The notes under the pieces are model-generated. The model did no database searches. It was not told the DNA's origin and saw nothing but the letters and a program-made list of their open reading frames with translations. A program made the translations under genes and the position numbers. Below are positions 1 to 10,597 of a stretch of DNA of 64,000 bases, piece after piece. The number at the start of each line of letters is the position of its first letter. Positions within the stretch are counted from its first letter, which is position 1. This DNA comes from Xanthostigma xanthostigma (Eukaryota; Arthropoda; Insecta; Raphidioptera; Raphidiidae), in the NCBI GenBank assembly GCA_963575645.1, contig OY754475.1, positions 7,130,001 through 7,194,000 of the forward strand. Reading direction: 5' to 3'.

Positions 1-678
1 ACAAGATCTGACGTTCAGAAACACAACCGACTTTATTTTTTAATATAAAATCCAAAGAAACGCTGTTTATTTCCAGCATGTCATATCTGACTCGGTAAAC
101 AACTGTTAAAGAAAAAAAAATTTACAACTCATATCAAACTTTCTTTCCCGAAACATTTGAAGCACGAAACTTTACTATTTGTACACGGGCGGTATAACAT
201 TATTGGGGCATAAATAGAGATCGCTTAAAAGAAATATACGATAAATATTTAACAGTGTATTATAATAAAAAGACGACAAATCCTAACCTTTTAACATTTA
301 GTTTTACTACTTCCGGTTTACTATTGCCACTTAAAAAAATATATATAATAACAGAGCATTTCTACGGTGCTACAGAAATCTTTTTAAGAAGATTACTACT
401 TCGCTGTTTTTGAAGTGACACTACTTTAGGCGACGTATCTGTTCGAAATTATCTGTGACGTTAAAGGGGAAATAAATCAAGAGCGGGGAAATATCAGAAT
501 AACCTTGAACGTGAGAAAGTAAGGGACAACACTCATTGACACGTTTATAACGTATATGTGACAAATTCAATAGTTTTATGCGCGTTTTATAATATTATAT
601 AACTGCCAAAGTACTATATAATAGAAAAAATGTGTGTTAACAAACATTCATATGCATATTTGCATAAAAATGTATTTG
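1..678. other. AT-rich stretch without recognisable gene
   Basis: No reading frame with a recognisable protein and no clear transposon end was found. Positions 588-645 are repeated in diverged form at 1028-1085. Confidence 0.5.
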
Positions 679-923
679 TCTATACTAATATTATAAAGAG
701 GTAATGTTTGTAAGCCTAGATGTAAGAGGTAATCTTCGAAACTACTCATCCGATTTAAAAAATGTTTTCACCAATATTTAGAATGGACCTTCAGGAAGGA
801 CGTAGGCTATATATTGTCGCGTTAAAATAAAAGCGCTTTTCGTGGAGATCAATTTTGCAACGTAAGTCGAAGGAAAAACGGTGGCAATCTACAAAATCGC
901 GCGAAGCCGAACCGGGCCGCTAA
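679..923 (+). mobile_element. Short non-autonomous Helitron-like element
   Basis: Starts with TC in TCTATACTAATATTATAAAG and ends in CTAA after a GC-rich stretch (gaagccgaaccgggccg), which fits Helitron 5' TC and 3' CTRR ends. Related copies lie at 22438-22642 (+) and, split by another insertion, at 25676-26604 (-). No coding capacity. The ends are seen directly; the class is inferred from similarity to insect Helitrons. Confidence 0.65.
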
Positions 924-1518
924 TATTTGATAAAAACAATATTGGTTAGGAGAGGGGACAGTCTACTTTTTTGTTCCAGGGCTCTTGGTCAACTAGCTAC
1001 GCCACTCAGCCTGACCGGGCTACTATTAATATTATATAACTGTCAAAGTACTATAAAACAGAATAACTGTGTGTTATAAAAGGTTACATTTTTTTTTATT
1101 GACAGAAATGTTTAGGACCTCTTCTACAGATATTCAATTTTCAAACATATCTCAATCGATAATAAAATGTCTTCGCATATGAATTCTTTCAGAATATTTC
1201 AACAGTTCATTTGAATGTACTTTTGAAAAGCTAACACAAAATTCGTCGAGTGTTTTTCTTATTTTGTTTATACAGGAATAGAGCGTTCAGAAAAATAACA
1301 TGCACGTCTCTTCGTAACCCAAGTTTCGATATATGCTCTTTTCTTTTACGGATCGACAATTCTTATCGAAACCATGACTCGTCCAGAGAAATGTGTCTTT
1401 TTTAACCGAGCGAAGAATTTAAGCCCTAGAGGCTACAGTGTTCCCGGTGAGAGGGCGTCTCCATTAAAAAAAAAAAAACAAACAAAGAAAAAACGAGTGT
1501 GCTTTAGACCACACGACT
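924..1518. other. No gene seen
   Basis: Contains the second copy of the 58-bp direct repeat (1028-1085) and a purine-rich run around 1465-1495. No protein or RNA gene is recognisable. Confidence 0.4.
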
Positions 1519-2077
1519 GAAGTAAAACTTCTTCCTGCCATAATTTGTTATTATTCACCCGAAAATTTACAAAATATGAACTTTAAAATGAATTTACATT
1601 TTTATTCACTTTAAACGTTGAATATTACATAAAGATAATGAAAACAAAAGTAATTAATTGCAATTACTTAGCTCTCGTTAGATTTTAGTGACCCTATAGT
1701 GCCACTGGCAAGTAAAGAGTACTGCTTATATTTTCGGCCACCTGATGGCGCCACTAGCCAGTGAAGTATTTGTTGAAGAAGAGAGAAAGAAAATGTTCGC
1801 GCGCACCTCTCACTCTTGCCCCTACAGTAATATACAAAAGGTAACTCTCTCTCTTTCTGTCTTCACTAACTTATATCTCCCTCTCAACTTCCAATATACG
1901 AAACGTAACTCTCTCTCCTTCTATCTTCATTAACTTATATCTCCCTCTCAACTTCCGTTTGCCTCGCCCGATCACGCACCGTTCACCTCGTCCGATCACG
2001 CACCTTCCGTAAACACTTTCGTCAGGGATTCACAAGCTTACTCCCCAAGTCAAGCGTGCGTAAAGAAGTTTTACTTC
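1519..2077. repeat. Repeat bounded by an inverted GAAGTAAAACTTCTT motif
   Basis: The 15-base motif GAAGTAAAACTTCTT at 1519-1533 is exactly reverse-complemented at 2063-2077. Between them lies a pyrimidine-rich block with a 66-bp tandem duplication (about 1841-1892 and 1907-1958) and a repeat of the phrase ccgatcacgcacc near 1966-2005. The same paired motif occurs at 11718-11906, 39665-40028 and 52214-52396, so this is probably a mobile or derived repeat family. No coding sequence. Confidence 0.45.
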
Positions 2078-3026
2078 AAAAAGTAATTTTTGAAATTTGC
2101 CTTTAAAACAACGAATCTTCTTGATTCAGCGTAGGACACTGTACTTAAAAGCAAAGTAATAATAACAAACAAAAGGTTCAAAAACAATATTTTGAACGTC
2201 ACTGTTAAACAAATGTCTGACTATACGTTGATAATGACGGACAGATTTATTCGTACATTTTTGAATATATGCATTTTATACAAACTGTCAGAAAATATGT
2301 TCACTTCGCGTATTACATATGTATGTATGTACATATTTGAAAGTATGTCAGAAGCAATAGTTTCAAAAAAACTAAAATAGTTGACAAAACCAAATGTTCA
2401 TAAACTCGAATCAACCTATAGAAATGGTTATGTACACTTTATAGAAAAGAATCTTCCTTTTCCAAAAAGTTATAATATAAATAAATTTCGTACGAAATTA
2501 ACCTAGATATAACTTCTTGTATCGCAGGTAGCCGCCAGCAGAAAATATTATAAAAGTTTATTCCAAACCGGTTCAGTAGTTTCTGAGATAATCGCTGTCA
2601 TACCAAATATACACGACAAACTGATAATGCCGATAGTCTCTCTTATCGAGCATCAATAATACGCATACTCTCTCACAGGAATTGGTAACTTCGTTTTTAA
2701 TTTAATTAAAAATAGACCAATTGCTCAGGTCAAACAAACACCACCAATCACCATCAACAAAAATGCAATTTAACTTAAACCATAAAAAATTGAGTGTAAA
2801 TCTCACGCAACTGAATCTTCATGGATAAACATTTGTCACCAAGTAAACACTAAATAGAAATAGGCGTGGCTGTCGAGTTTCCCCCTCAGTGGATTCGTAC
2901 GTGCATTACCCGTCAGCCAATCGATTTTGGTTCCCCACTGGCAGATCATATCCCCCACTCCTGACGGTGTTGTTTACCGATTTCATTAAAGCTGTTGAAC
3001 AAAACTACTCACAGCTAATATTTTAT
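2078..3026. other. No gene seen
   Basis: AT-rich sequence with short open frames only. A fragment near 2525-2600 reads like the tail of an old repeat (phrase ttcagtagtttctgagataat), but its ends cannot be placed. Confidence 0.4.
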
Positions 3027-3485
3027 CAGTGTAAACTCTATTTAACGTCACTCGATATAACGACAAACTCCTTAAAACGTCGAAATTACTTAACTCTAGT
3101 TGGTTTACCTTGTCGCTCATACAATGATACACTCTAAATAACGACACACCCACTCAAAAATAACGACAACAATACATCATCATTAAGCAATAAACATTAC
3201 TTGTTTGTTATTTTGTTGCTTTGTTGTCGGCTTCGTGCGTACCGAAGATTCTAAGAAATTCGTTCTTTTATTTGTTGGTCAGACAAAGATAGCAGACTAT
3301 ACGCAATAAGCGATAGTATGAATGTTTGTTAGTCAGTTGTAAATTTTATTTCTTATGAGTAAATACATATTATATAGTAAAAAAATATTAATTGGATTAT
3401 TTCTTCTCTCCGTTTAGCGACAACTCTCAATAACGTCACAAAGTGCACAGTTCCTTGAGTGCGTCGCTATATAGAGTTCACACTG
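3027..3485. mobile_element. Pogo/Tc1-like miniature element
   Basis: Left end CAGTGTAAACTCTATTTAACG matches, inverted, the right end cgctatatagagttcacactg, which is followed by TA. Several internal copies of ATAACGAC(A) are typical of pogo/Tigger-derived miniature elements. No transposase is left. About 459 bp. Confidence 0.65.
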
Positions 3486-3755
3486 TATTTTTTATGATTT
3501 TGTTATTGACCAATTGTATTTATAACCATCTGTAATTGAAGCTCTGTTGATTGGTAAATAAAGAAAGAAAATCATAATCGATGGCAGTCGGTACAAAACG
3601 ATTTTGAACCATTTCGTATATTCTAGGGTGATGTTTCACCACAGTGAACAGCAAACCATTATCTTTATCATCAGAAATAGCACATTTTTGTAGAAATAAA
3701 TCATATTTTTGGCGTCAATAATAAAATTTATAAGAGGTACAGAATTATGTTTTCG
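3486..3755. other. No gene seen
   Basis: AT-rich spacer between two transposon-derived blocks. Confidence 0.4.
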
Positions 3756-4027
3756 CTATGCGGTCAGTCGACATACACTCTCACGCACGCACGGCCCTAA
3801 ATGACTTGTATCTCGGTAAGGTATCATCGCGCGGGCACTCCGTGCGAGATGAACAAAGATGGAACGGCGTCGTAGACAAGGACACGGACGTATCATAAAT
3901 CTGTTTACAAAACCAACAACATGGAGACGTACGCGTCGCGGCACGGCATATAGATATAGACTCTTATAATACACTGACCCCGCAAATATTGCATTAAGTC
4001 TCTTAAGTATGAACGGTGCTGTTGAAG

Positions 4028-4886
4028 TGCTATGCCAAGGCAACACAACAAGCGCCAAATAATCTATACTAATATATAAAGCTGAAGAGTTTGTTTGTTT
4101 GTTTGAACGCGCTGATCTCAGGAACTACTGGTTCGAATTGAAAAAATTTTTTTTTGTTGGATAGCTCATTTATCGAGGAAGGCTATAGGCTACATAAAAT
4201 CAGGCTACGACCATTAGGAGCGGAGCATTAATGAAAAATGTTGCAAAATGTATCTCAGAAATAAGCTTCTATTCAGGTGAAATGCACTAACTAAATATAC
4301 TCATATTAGCATTGTCAGAATACAACGCCGACTAGCTCAATCGGTAGAGCACACGACTGTCAATATTTTTTATTTTCTACATTGCTTTCTTCTAAGGCTT
4401 ACATTTAAATTTATTTTAATTTTATTTAATCAATTAAAAAAAATTATTAGTTAAAAAAAGTATAAATACTGCTTTTTATCGACAAAAACTTTTGAACGAT
4501 AACTCCGATCATCATGAAATTTGGACACAACATTTATCTCGGTAAACTAAGATGAATGTGTGTACTCATGTTCCTCCCTTTCCCATTCGTTCTTTTACAC
4601 CCGGGTGAAACCGGGCGGGACCGCTATTAATTATATTAGTAAAGGTCGCCGTGTAGTGGATACATACATTAAGTAGGTTAAGCTACGTGTATTAATTGAA
4701 ATGTAATATGTAAAGGTAGTATTGAATATTGATTATAACACTTACTTAATTGTTCTAGTAAAAACGCATGGGTTGCATTTCAATATAATATACGTAACTT
4801 AACCTACTTAATGATGTATCCACTACACGGCGGCCTTTCCTAATATAATTATTTGGCGCTTGTGGTGTTGTCTTGGCATAGCGGCT
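4028..4886. mobile_element. Palindromic element split by a Helitron
   Basis: Left arm 4028-4062 continues at 4631-4700; the right arm is 4770-4886. Recognisable pairs are gcgccaaataa / ttatttggcgc and gtgtagtggatacat / atgtatccactacac. Removing the 4063-4630 Helitron rejoins the left arm. No coding content. The outer flanks (about 3756-4027 and 4887-5043) probably belong to the same element but pair poorly. Confidence 0.55.
4063..4630 (+). mobile_element. Non-autonomous Helitron carrying a tRNA-like piece
   Basis: Begins TCTATACTAATATATAAAGC and ends near cgggcgggaccgctat. It sits between A and T in the arm of a palindrome, as Helitrons do. At 4323-4360 it carries a truncated tRNA-like sequence (an A-box-like ctagctcaatcggtagagc) without its B box. 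Close relatives are 59462-60047 (+), 29229-29571 (-) and a 3' fragment at 12866-13015. The 3' boundary is uncertain by a few bases. Confidence 0.6.
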
Positions 4887-4971
4887 GGTTGTGTTGCTGG
4901 AATCACTGTTGGGACTCGCGCTGGCTGCGAAGATGAAAATGACGTCACTGCAAACTATATAACTATATAAG

Positions 4972-5043
4972 TTGGCGCGAAACACGAGCCGTCATGATTA
5001 CCTATCCTGTGACGTCATTCTTGTAGTATAAAGACAAGTTCAA
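4972..5043. repeat. Dispersed repeat fragment
   Basis: The block with gacgtcattcttgtagtata recurs at about 19044-19115 with similar flanks (ggcgcgaaacacgag and gcgcgaaaaacgagg). It is a fragment of a dispersed element, not a gene. Confidence 0.5.
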
Positions 5044-5045
5044 AT

Positions 5046-5461
5046 AAAGTCCGCTACACACGAGGCTAGAGACACTGCTGTTACTTCTGCTGACCGGCAG
5101 GCTGGCTACGAGGCTTGAAATGACGTCACTGCGGGCTCGCCTGCTAGCTCACTAGCTGGATTCAAAAATTTGAACAAGGAGTATTTTTCGTGATTGTTTT
5201 GATTAAGAGTCGATCAGGAAACAGTATCTTGTCGCCTGGCCCACAAGCAAACACGGCGTCATAGTGTGTGTTCTGTTCAGAGAAAATAAATGTGCACTTT
5301 TGTTACCGTTCTATCATTGCGCGCGCACCGAATCTACCTGCAGAGCAAGCTTGTAAAGACGTCTCGTGTGAAGCGAGCACATAAAACCTGCGCTAGAAAA
5401 CTAGTAGTGAAATCTAGCAAGGAACCTAGCGGCAAATACAGCCTCGTGTGCAGTGGACTTT
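5046..5461 (+). mobile_element. Miniature inverted-repeat element, AAGGCCGCTGCACACGAGG family, copy 1
   Basis: Left end aaagtccgctacacacgaggc and right end gcctcgtgtgcagtggacttt are inverted copies. The interior shares phrases with the other copies (aatgacgtcactgcgggctc). Similar copies are at 13711-15128, 33075-33276, 35116-35515, 49249-49877 and 55420-55831. Non-coding; about 416 bp. Confidence 0.7.
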
Positions 5462-6661
5462 ATTTAACTGTATCAATATATTATACTTATACTAGTGTGA
5501 CCTGTGCGAATTATTCGCACTAAATAAGTATAATAATTATCACTTTACAAAATTATTTTTTAAATATGATTGCAGGTATTCAATTCGTTTCTAATTTTGC
5601 ACACTGCTTATAACGTTCTTCTTTTTGTTGTATTACAATATGAAGCTCAGATGACAGATTAAGAAATATTTTACTAAAATTGTCATATAGAAGCGCAAGT
5701 AGCAAAAGCGTTGAGCTAAGCCGTCAGATGGCATCATGCAGCATTGCGGTGACGTTGTTCAGCGTTGCTCGCTGTTTCAAAATTAAAGCCGTCGTCAGAT
5801 GATAGACGTTGTTCAGAGTTGCTAATAACTAATTAATTTACAAAAACAAAAACAATAATACATTTTTTAGTTGTCGATTTCAGTAGAGCAAGCAATTATC
5901 TGTAAAATGATATATAATTTATGTGGAGAAATTGTGTGGTTTTTTCTAAAAAGGGAGGCAAACATCTTAACCTTAGCGTATTAATATATATGATGATAGA
6001 AAAACTGTAAACCTATTACCTAATAATATTGTTCAAATGTTTTACTTCAACGGTGCGGCAAGGTCATTTTTATAACAATTTGTAAAGAGATTCAGTGGTA
6101 CCAAAATGAATTGCATGGCTTAAAAAAATAAATAAAAATAAAATAGATGTAAAAGTAAAGCAAACAACTCACAAGTATACCAATACAGAATTTTTATCTC
6201 CAAAAAAAAAGTGAACAAAAGACGAGAAATAAAAATAACAAAAAGTGGACGTGACAAGGGGTTCAGTAGCACCAACATTATTTTTATCGTTCAAAAGATA
6301 AAGAGTGAAAGAGAGAAAGAAGTAGGGTAAAAAGAAAGGAAAGCAAGAAGTCAGAGTTAGGACTGGGTAACGTATATGTTGACGTAGAAAGTGAAGAATG
6401 AGATTGTAGATAAAAGAAAAATTGATAGACATTCGTGCAGCTCGGGCCTTCGTATTAACAGTCGTAAAAGTTAAATGAAAAATGTGTTTCAAGAAAAACC
6501 GGGGCGGGAGATTGGGGGCGGAACGCCGTATCGTTGAATAAGACGACTACCGCGGTGTAGGGCACAGGCTCCAGTGTTGCACACTTAGAGCGCCTCGAAG
6601 TCACCGGATTGGGGTAGTACTTGTAGTGGCTTGCACAACGCAAGAAAACCTGGGTTATCAA
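5462..6661. other. No gene seen
   Basis: AT-rich, with only short open frames lacking recognisable domains. Positions 5710-5825 repeat the phrase agccgtc(g)tcagatg followed by gacgttgttcag, a small imperfect duplication. Confidence 0.4.
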
Positions 6662-6952
6662 TAGGGATGAGATTATTAGCTACTTTCAAGTAACAGGTAC
6701 TTTGGCGACTGCGACTTCCAAATACCTGTGATTTTTAACTGCGACCCGTGATCGCTGGTAACTTATGCGCATGCAGTGCAGATAATATATAAGCGACCAG
6801 CGTTCGCCGATCAGATGAATGACTGTGCACGTGCAGAGCAGAGATGTTAATATATTAATTTCAGCGAACAGTGATCACAGGTAAAATATCGTTCGGTGCT
6901 AAAACAGCCCATGCACAATATTTTTATGTATTAGTATAACATTACACCTAAT

Positions 6953-7169
6953 AAAATATAGTTTAAAAAAAACTAAAAAACACGCTTTATATCGAACTAA
7001 AAAGTAAAAAATAATTTTTTTAAAATAAGCTTAAAAAGCGTTGGGCGCTTTGTTCCACATTTTCGTACATCGAGCGCCCAACGCTTTTTAAGCTTATTTT
7101 AAAAAAATTATTTTTTACTTTTTAGTTCGATATAAAGCGTGTTTTTTAGTTTTTTTTAAACTATATTTT
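6953..7169. repeat. Near-perfect hairpin, ~97-bp arms
   Basis: Arms 6953-7049 and 7073-7169 are almost perfect inverted copies around a 23-base loop. Arm phrases include tagtttaaaaaaaactaaaa and gcgttgggcgct. A diverged sister with the same loop sequence (ttccacattttcgtacatcg) is at 31275-31498, so this is a repeat family. It lies inside the hAT element. Confidence 0.8.
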
Positions 7170-7190
7170 ATTTTTCACTTTTTAGTTTGA

Positions 7191-7587
7191 GGATCTATAA
7201 AAGAATTTATTAATCCTGGGGGTCCTAATAAGGATAATGGGAAACTGTTATCAAATTATTGCATTGTCATCGGTCCTTGATACGTATGCAAAGTTTCAAA
7301 TTAATCAGACTTCGGGAAATTGGTGAAAATAAAGCGTTTACTACAGAGGATCTATAAAAGAATTTATTAATCCTGGGGGTCCTAATAAGGATAATGGGAA
7401 ACTGTTATCAAATTATTGCATTGTCATCGGTCCTTGATACGTATGCAAAGTTTCAAATTAATCAGACTTCGGGAAATTGGTGAAAATTATGCTCAAAGAT
7501 TCCGTTACATGCATACATACATACATAATACATACATACATACATACATAGTTAGTTACAACCCAAACTAATATAAAGCGTTTAAAA
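7191..7587 (+). repeat. SINE-like tail with tandem 157-bp duplication and CATA microsatellite
   Basis: A ~140-bp unit at 7191-7330 is repeated at 7348-7487 with a period of 157 bp and very few differences. Then follow a CATA microsatellite (7501-7551) and the end aatataaagcg. Related tails are at 31709-31775 and 37320-37460. The phrase gtatgcaaagtttcaaatta and the aataaaagcg end recall a SINE-like family common in Lepidoptera (from memory). Confidence 0.6.
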
Positions 7588-7867
7588 AATGCATGTAATG
7601 ATGCATTATTGAAAGGTACGACCAAGTTATAAGTATATAAAGTACATATTTTACATTAGTGAATAGTGATCACATTTCTTTATTAAAATGGGTAATACAT
7701 TTAGTTAAAAAAACCGGTAGTGAAATAGCGCATGTGACGATTATTTTTTTGCTTAGCCGCTGGTTGGTAACAGGTAGCTACTCTGAAGTCACTGCAGTGA
7801 ACCGTGAAATCCAAATATTAGCGACTAAGTAACAGGTAGTGAAATATCACTCATCTCTAGTTATCAA

Positions 7868-9294
7868 AATTAACAGCATTATTGGGAGCTGGCTCCGTGC
7901 GTTCCGCTCACTAAAAAGAGTCGTTCAAAAGAGCGACACTAGACAGTACGCACTACACAAGAGTGCAAACTGCTCAGGAGTCACGTAGCATTGCACAGCA
8001 CAATACACACACTCAGCTCTGAGCTCATTTTAATATGATTCTGATCTTATATTATTCGCATTTCGGATAAACTATAAAGTATAATAAAGACTTAACAATA
8101 ATAATGTTTATTGTTACAATATTATATCTTTGTCAACGACGTCAATGTGAATGGTTTAAGTCACTGTAAGCTTAGTACTATTGCACTTACAGTGTCTCAT
8201 TCAACATTAAATGACTCAACAAAGATAACTCCGTACGTGCAAAATTCATTAGGGCCTATGCGGCCTGTGCTGTGTGCGCTCTGTAAATGTGCGAATGCAA
8301 CAGTACAGAACAGCTCAGCACAGAGCAATGGCGCTCGGAGTAAGTCATTTACAAAAAAAGAGCGACCCGCTCCGCTCCGAGAAGGGAGTCGTTCATTATG
8401 AACGACTCGCTCAAGGCGACACATCACTAGTTACAAGAAAGGAATTTTTTATTTAAAATTTAAATATGGATGTAATGGTTATGCAAGAAATAATTTGCCA
8501 TAGACGAATTGCTACTATGACTTTAACAGTGATTGAAAAGCTTCGGGAGAGAAGAGAAAAATCAAAGCGAAAACTTATTTCCTGTCGAGTCCATTTACAA
8601 TTTGATTTTACAGCTTTTGGCCCCATCGCTGTTCACTTGAAACTTTTTTCAAACACATATCCCGTGATAAAATACGACCCTATAATTGGTCATACTCTCA
8701 AACTAGCAGGCAGCGCTGCATGAAAAGTAGCACTGAACCTATCCCCCAAATATAGCAAGATAGCGAGCCGCGAACCAATCAGTGATGTCACAATCCAGCA
8801 GCGTAGCGTGCAAAGTTGCCTGCAAGACTGCAAGCAAGCAAGCGAGCCCGAAATCCAACATCGTACGAAGGGGTCTTAAGACTAGAACCCTCGACGTTCT
8901 AGTCTTAAGGATCAATCATTATTATTCTTGTACTCAGAACCCAAGGCCATCACCCTATAGCTGCATTATGTATTGTACGATCCTCTCACTCCACACATGA
9001 CCATTGTTTGTTTGTTTTCATTGTTAAAGATGTTTCGAATCATTGAATACGTATTTGCACATTACATAATATATACTATATATATTGTATATAAATAAAA
9101 ATAATGGAGTGTTACGTCCGTCCGTCCGGCCGAAATATTGTGCAATCGATTCAGTATCGCCAAATTATTAACGACAGCGTGTATCGGTCTACCAGTTTAA
9201 TTCAGTTGATAACTGAATTTAACTGACAGATTTTTTATTGTTTTCATTCCATTTGTCAACATTTATAACTAGTTCTGTAAACAGTAGATATCGC
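7868..9294. other. No gene seen; one perfect stem-loop
   Basis: Short open frames only, including an 85-codon frame at 8466-8723 with no recognisable domain. Positions 7890-7935 and 8355-8415 share gagtcgttca/gagcgac phrases suggestive of an old hAT-like repeat. A perfect 14-bp stem with a 7-base loop lies at 8875-8909 (cttaagactagaac / gttctagtcttaag). Confidence 0.4.
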
Positions 9295-9302
9295 ACACTC
9301 AG

Positions 9303-9636
9303 TAGAGCTCCGTATGTATTCGTTACTGAGTAACGGGTACATCGTCTGACTCGAGGTAACGAATCGTTACTTACAATTTCATTTAGTTACTCGCATCTTT
9401 CGTATCCATGTCAATTCGACTCGTTTGATGCGGTTATACGTTATACGAACGAAGTCATATCGTATCACGTATGCGACGCGCCTCGATGCGATGGTACATG
9501 CTTGATGCTGTAAGTACACGATTGTATGTTGTATGAAAAGTAACGAGTAACGTAACGATACGAAAATAACGGGTACTGATTCTTTAAGTAACGAATACAT
9601 ACGGGTACACAATTTCTCGTTACTTTTACAGCTCTA
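9303..9636. mobile_element. hAT-type miniature element with 8-bp target duplication
   Basis: Flanked by acactcag at 9295-9302 and 9637-9644. Element ends are tagagct and agctcta. The interior repeats taacg-containing words in both orientations (gtaacgaatcgttac, aagtaacgagtaacg). 334 bp, no coding capacity. Confidence 0.8.
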
Positions 9637-9736
9637 ACACTCAGTGATTTCAGACTTTAAGGTAACTGAATATCATAGTCAATAGTCATGTCATATAAAC
9701 TGGATTCCCATTTTAATCACATCAATATACGTAATG

Positions 9737-10135
9737 TTCAAATCTTTGATTAACGTCTGATTAGAACTCTTCAATAAATAAAATTATCGACCAATTTTTC
9801 AGACAATATATTAACAATTAATAATACATTAACGTTTCGATCCGGATTTGGATCTTCTTCAGAACGGATCTAAAAATATAAAAAAATAATTAATAATTAG
9901 TTTCTATTTATTTTGAATGCAATTCGTGATAGATTTTTTTTTTCAATGTTTATATTTTAAAAAAATCTATCACGAATTGCATTCAAAATAAATAGAAACT
10001 AATTATTAATTATTTTTTTATATTTTTAGATCCGTTCTGAAGAAGATCCAAATCCGGATCGAAACGTTAATGTATTATTAATAATTTTTGTTAATATATT
10101 GTCTGAAAAATTGGTCGATAATTTTATTTATTGAA
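9737..10135. mobile_element. Penelope-like terminal-repeat palindrome
   Basis: Flanked by the 13-base direct repeat aatatacgtaatg (9724-9736 and 10136-10148). The body is an almost perfect inverted repeat (arms about 9770-9948 and 9954-10133), with a ~33-bp extension only at the left. In the right arm 10037-10064 reads CTGAAGA, one extra A, stem GATCC/GGATC, then GAAA: a hammerhead-like core typical of Penelope terminal repeats. No coding sequence. A second copy is at 16243-16581. The structure is seen; the Penelope assignment is inference. Confidence 0.6.
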
Positions 10136-10156
10136 AATATACGTAATGATTTATAA

Positions 10157-10597
10157 GTTGATTCTTCTTTTTTAACAGCGTGTAGAAATCAAATAGACGA
10201 ACAAATATTTTAAGTAACTTTTTTATCAAGACTCAAATATAAGAGAGGCGTTCAAAGTTTAATTAAATTTTTTAAATTTTATTTCATGAACTCAAAAGCT
10301 CGGGACACGCGGAGAAATGCTTCCCAATTCTCAAATAATTCTTGGAAGGCCCTTATAGCTACTACAAGCATGAACAGAAGCATGGCTACGACGCACGCAT
10401 CTTTGTGTCCAACAAAACGGGGACAACTTCGAACAATTTCTGTGAATAGTGTGAATACTTGATAGTGACATGACATATTTCCATAGTGACATAACATAAT
10501 GCCAGGACTGACCTCAAAATTTAACAAAACTTTAAAAGCCCGTTCTCCATTCGTTTTTGAGTTTTGATTTCTACACACTGTTAAAAAAATCAACTTA
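10157..10597. mobile_element. Terminal-inverted-repeat element
   Basis: Left end agttgattcttcttttttaa with cagcgtgtagaaatcaaa matches, inverted, the right end tttgatttctacacactg followed by ttaaaaaaatcaact. About 33 bp of inverted terminal repeat and about 440 bp in total. A 104-codon open frame on the - strand (10279-10593) spans it but resembles nothing I know. Confidence 0.55.

Larger units (their letters stand above)
6662..7859. mobile_element. hAT-type element with 8-bp target duplication
   Basis: The element is flanked by gttatcaa at 6654-6661 and again at 7860-7867, an 8-bp target duplication diagnostic of hAT insertion. Left end tagggatgag matches the inverse of the right end ctcatctcta. 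There is no transposase frame. About half of its length is later insertions: a hairpin at 6953-7169 and a duplicated SINE-like block at 7191-7587. Confidence 0.75.

Noticed and set aside
4063..4630. RTE or other LINE tail
   Set aside because: The TC start, CTAT/CTAG end after a GC-rich hairpin and A/T insertion site fit Helitron better, and no reverse transcriptase is associated.
7501..7551. CRISPR-like array or regulatory repeat
   Set aside because: It is a simple CATA microsatellite; no repeat-spacer structure occurs anywhere in the window.
8466..8723. 85-codon frame as a small gene
   Set aside because: No recognisable domain, no splice or codon signals, and it lies in repeat-derived sequence.
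10037..10064. Active hammerhead ribozyme
   Set aside because: There is one extra base between the CTGAAGA box and stem II, and I could not identify a convincing stem III with a cleavage site; I call it hammerhead-like only.
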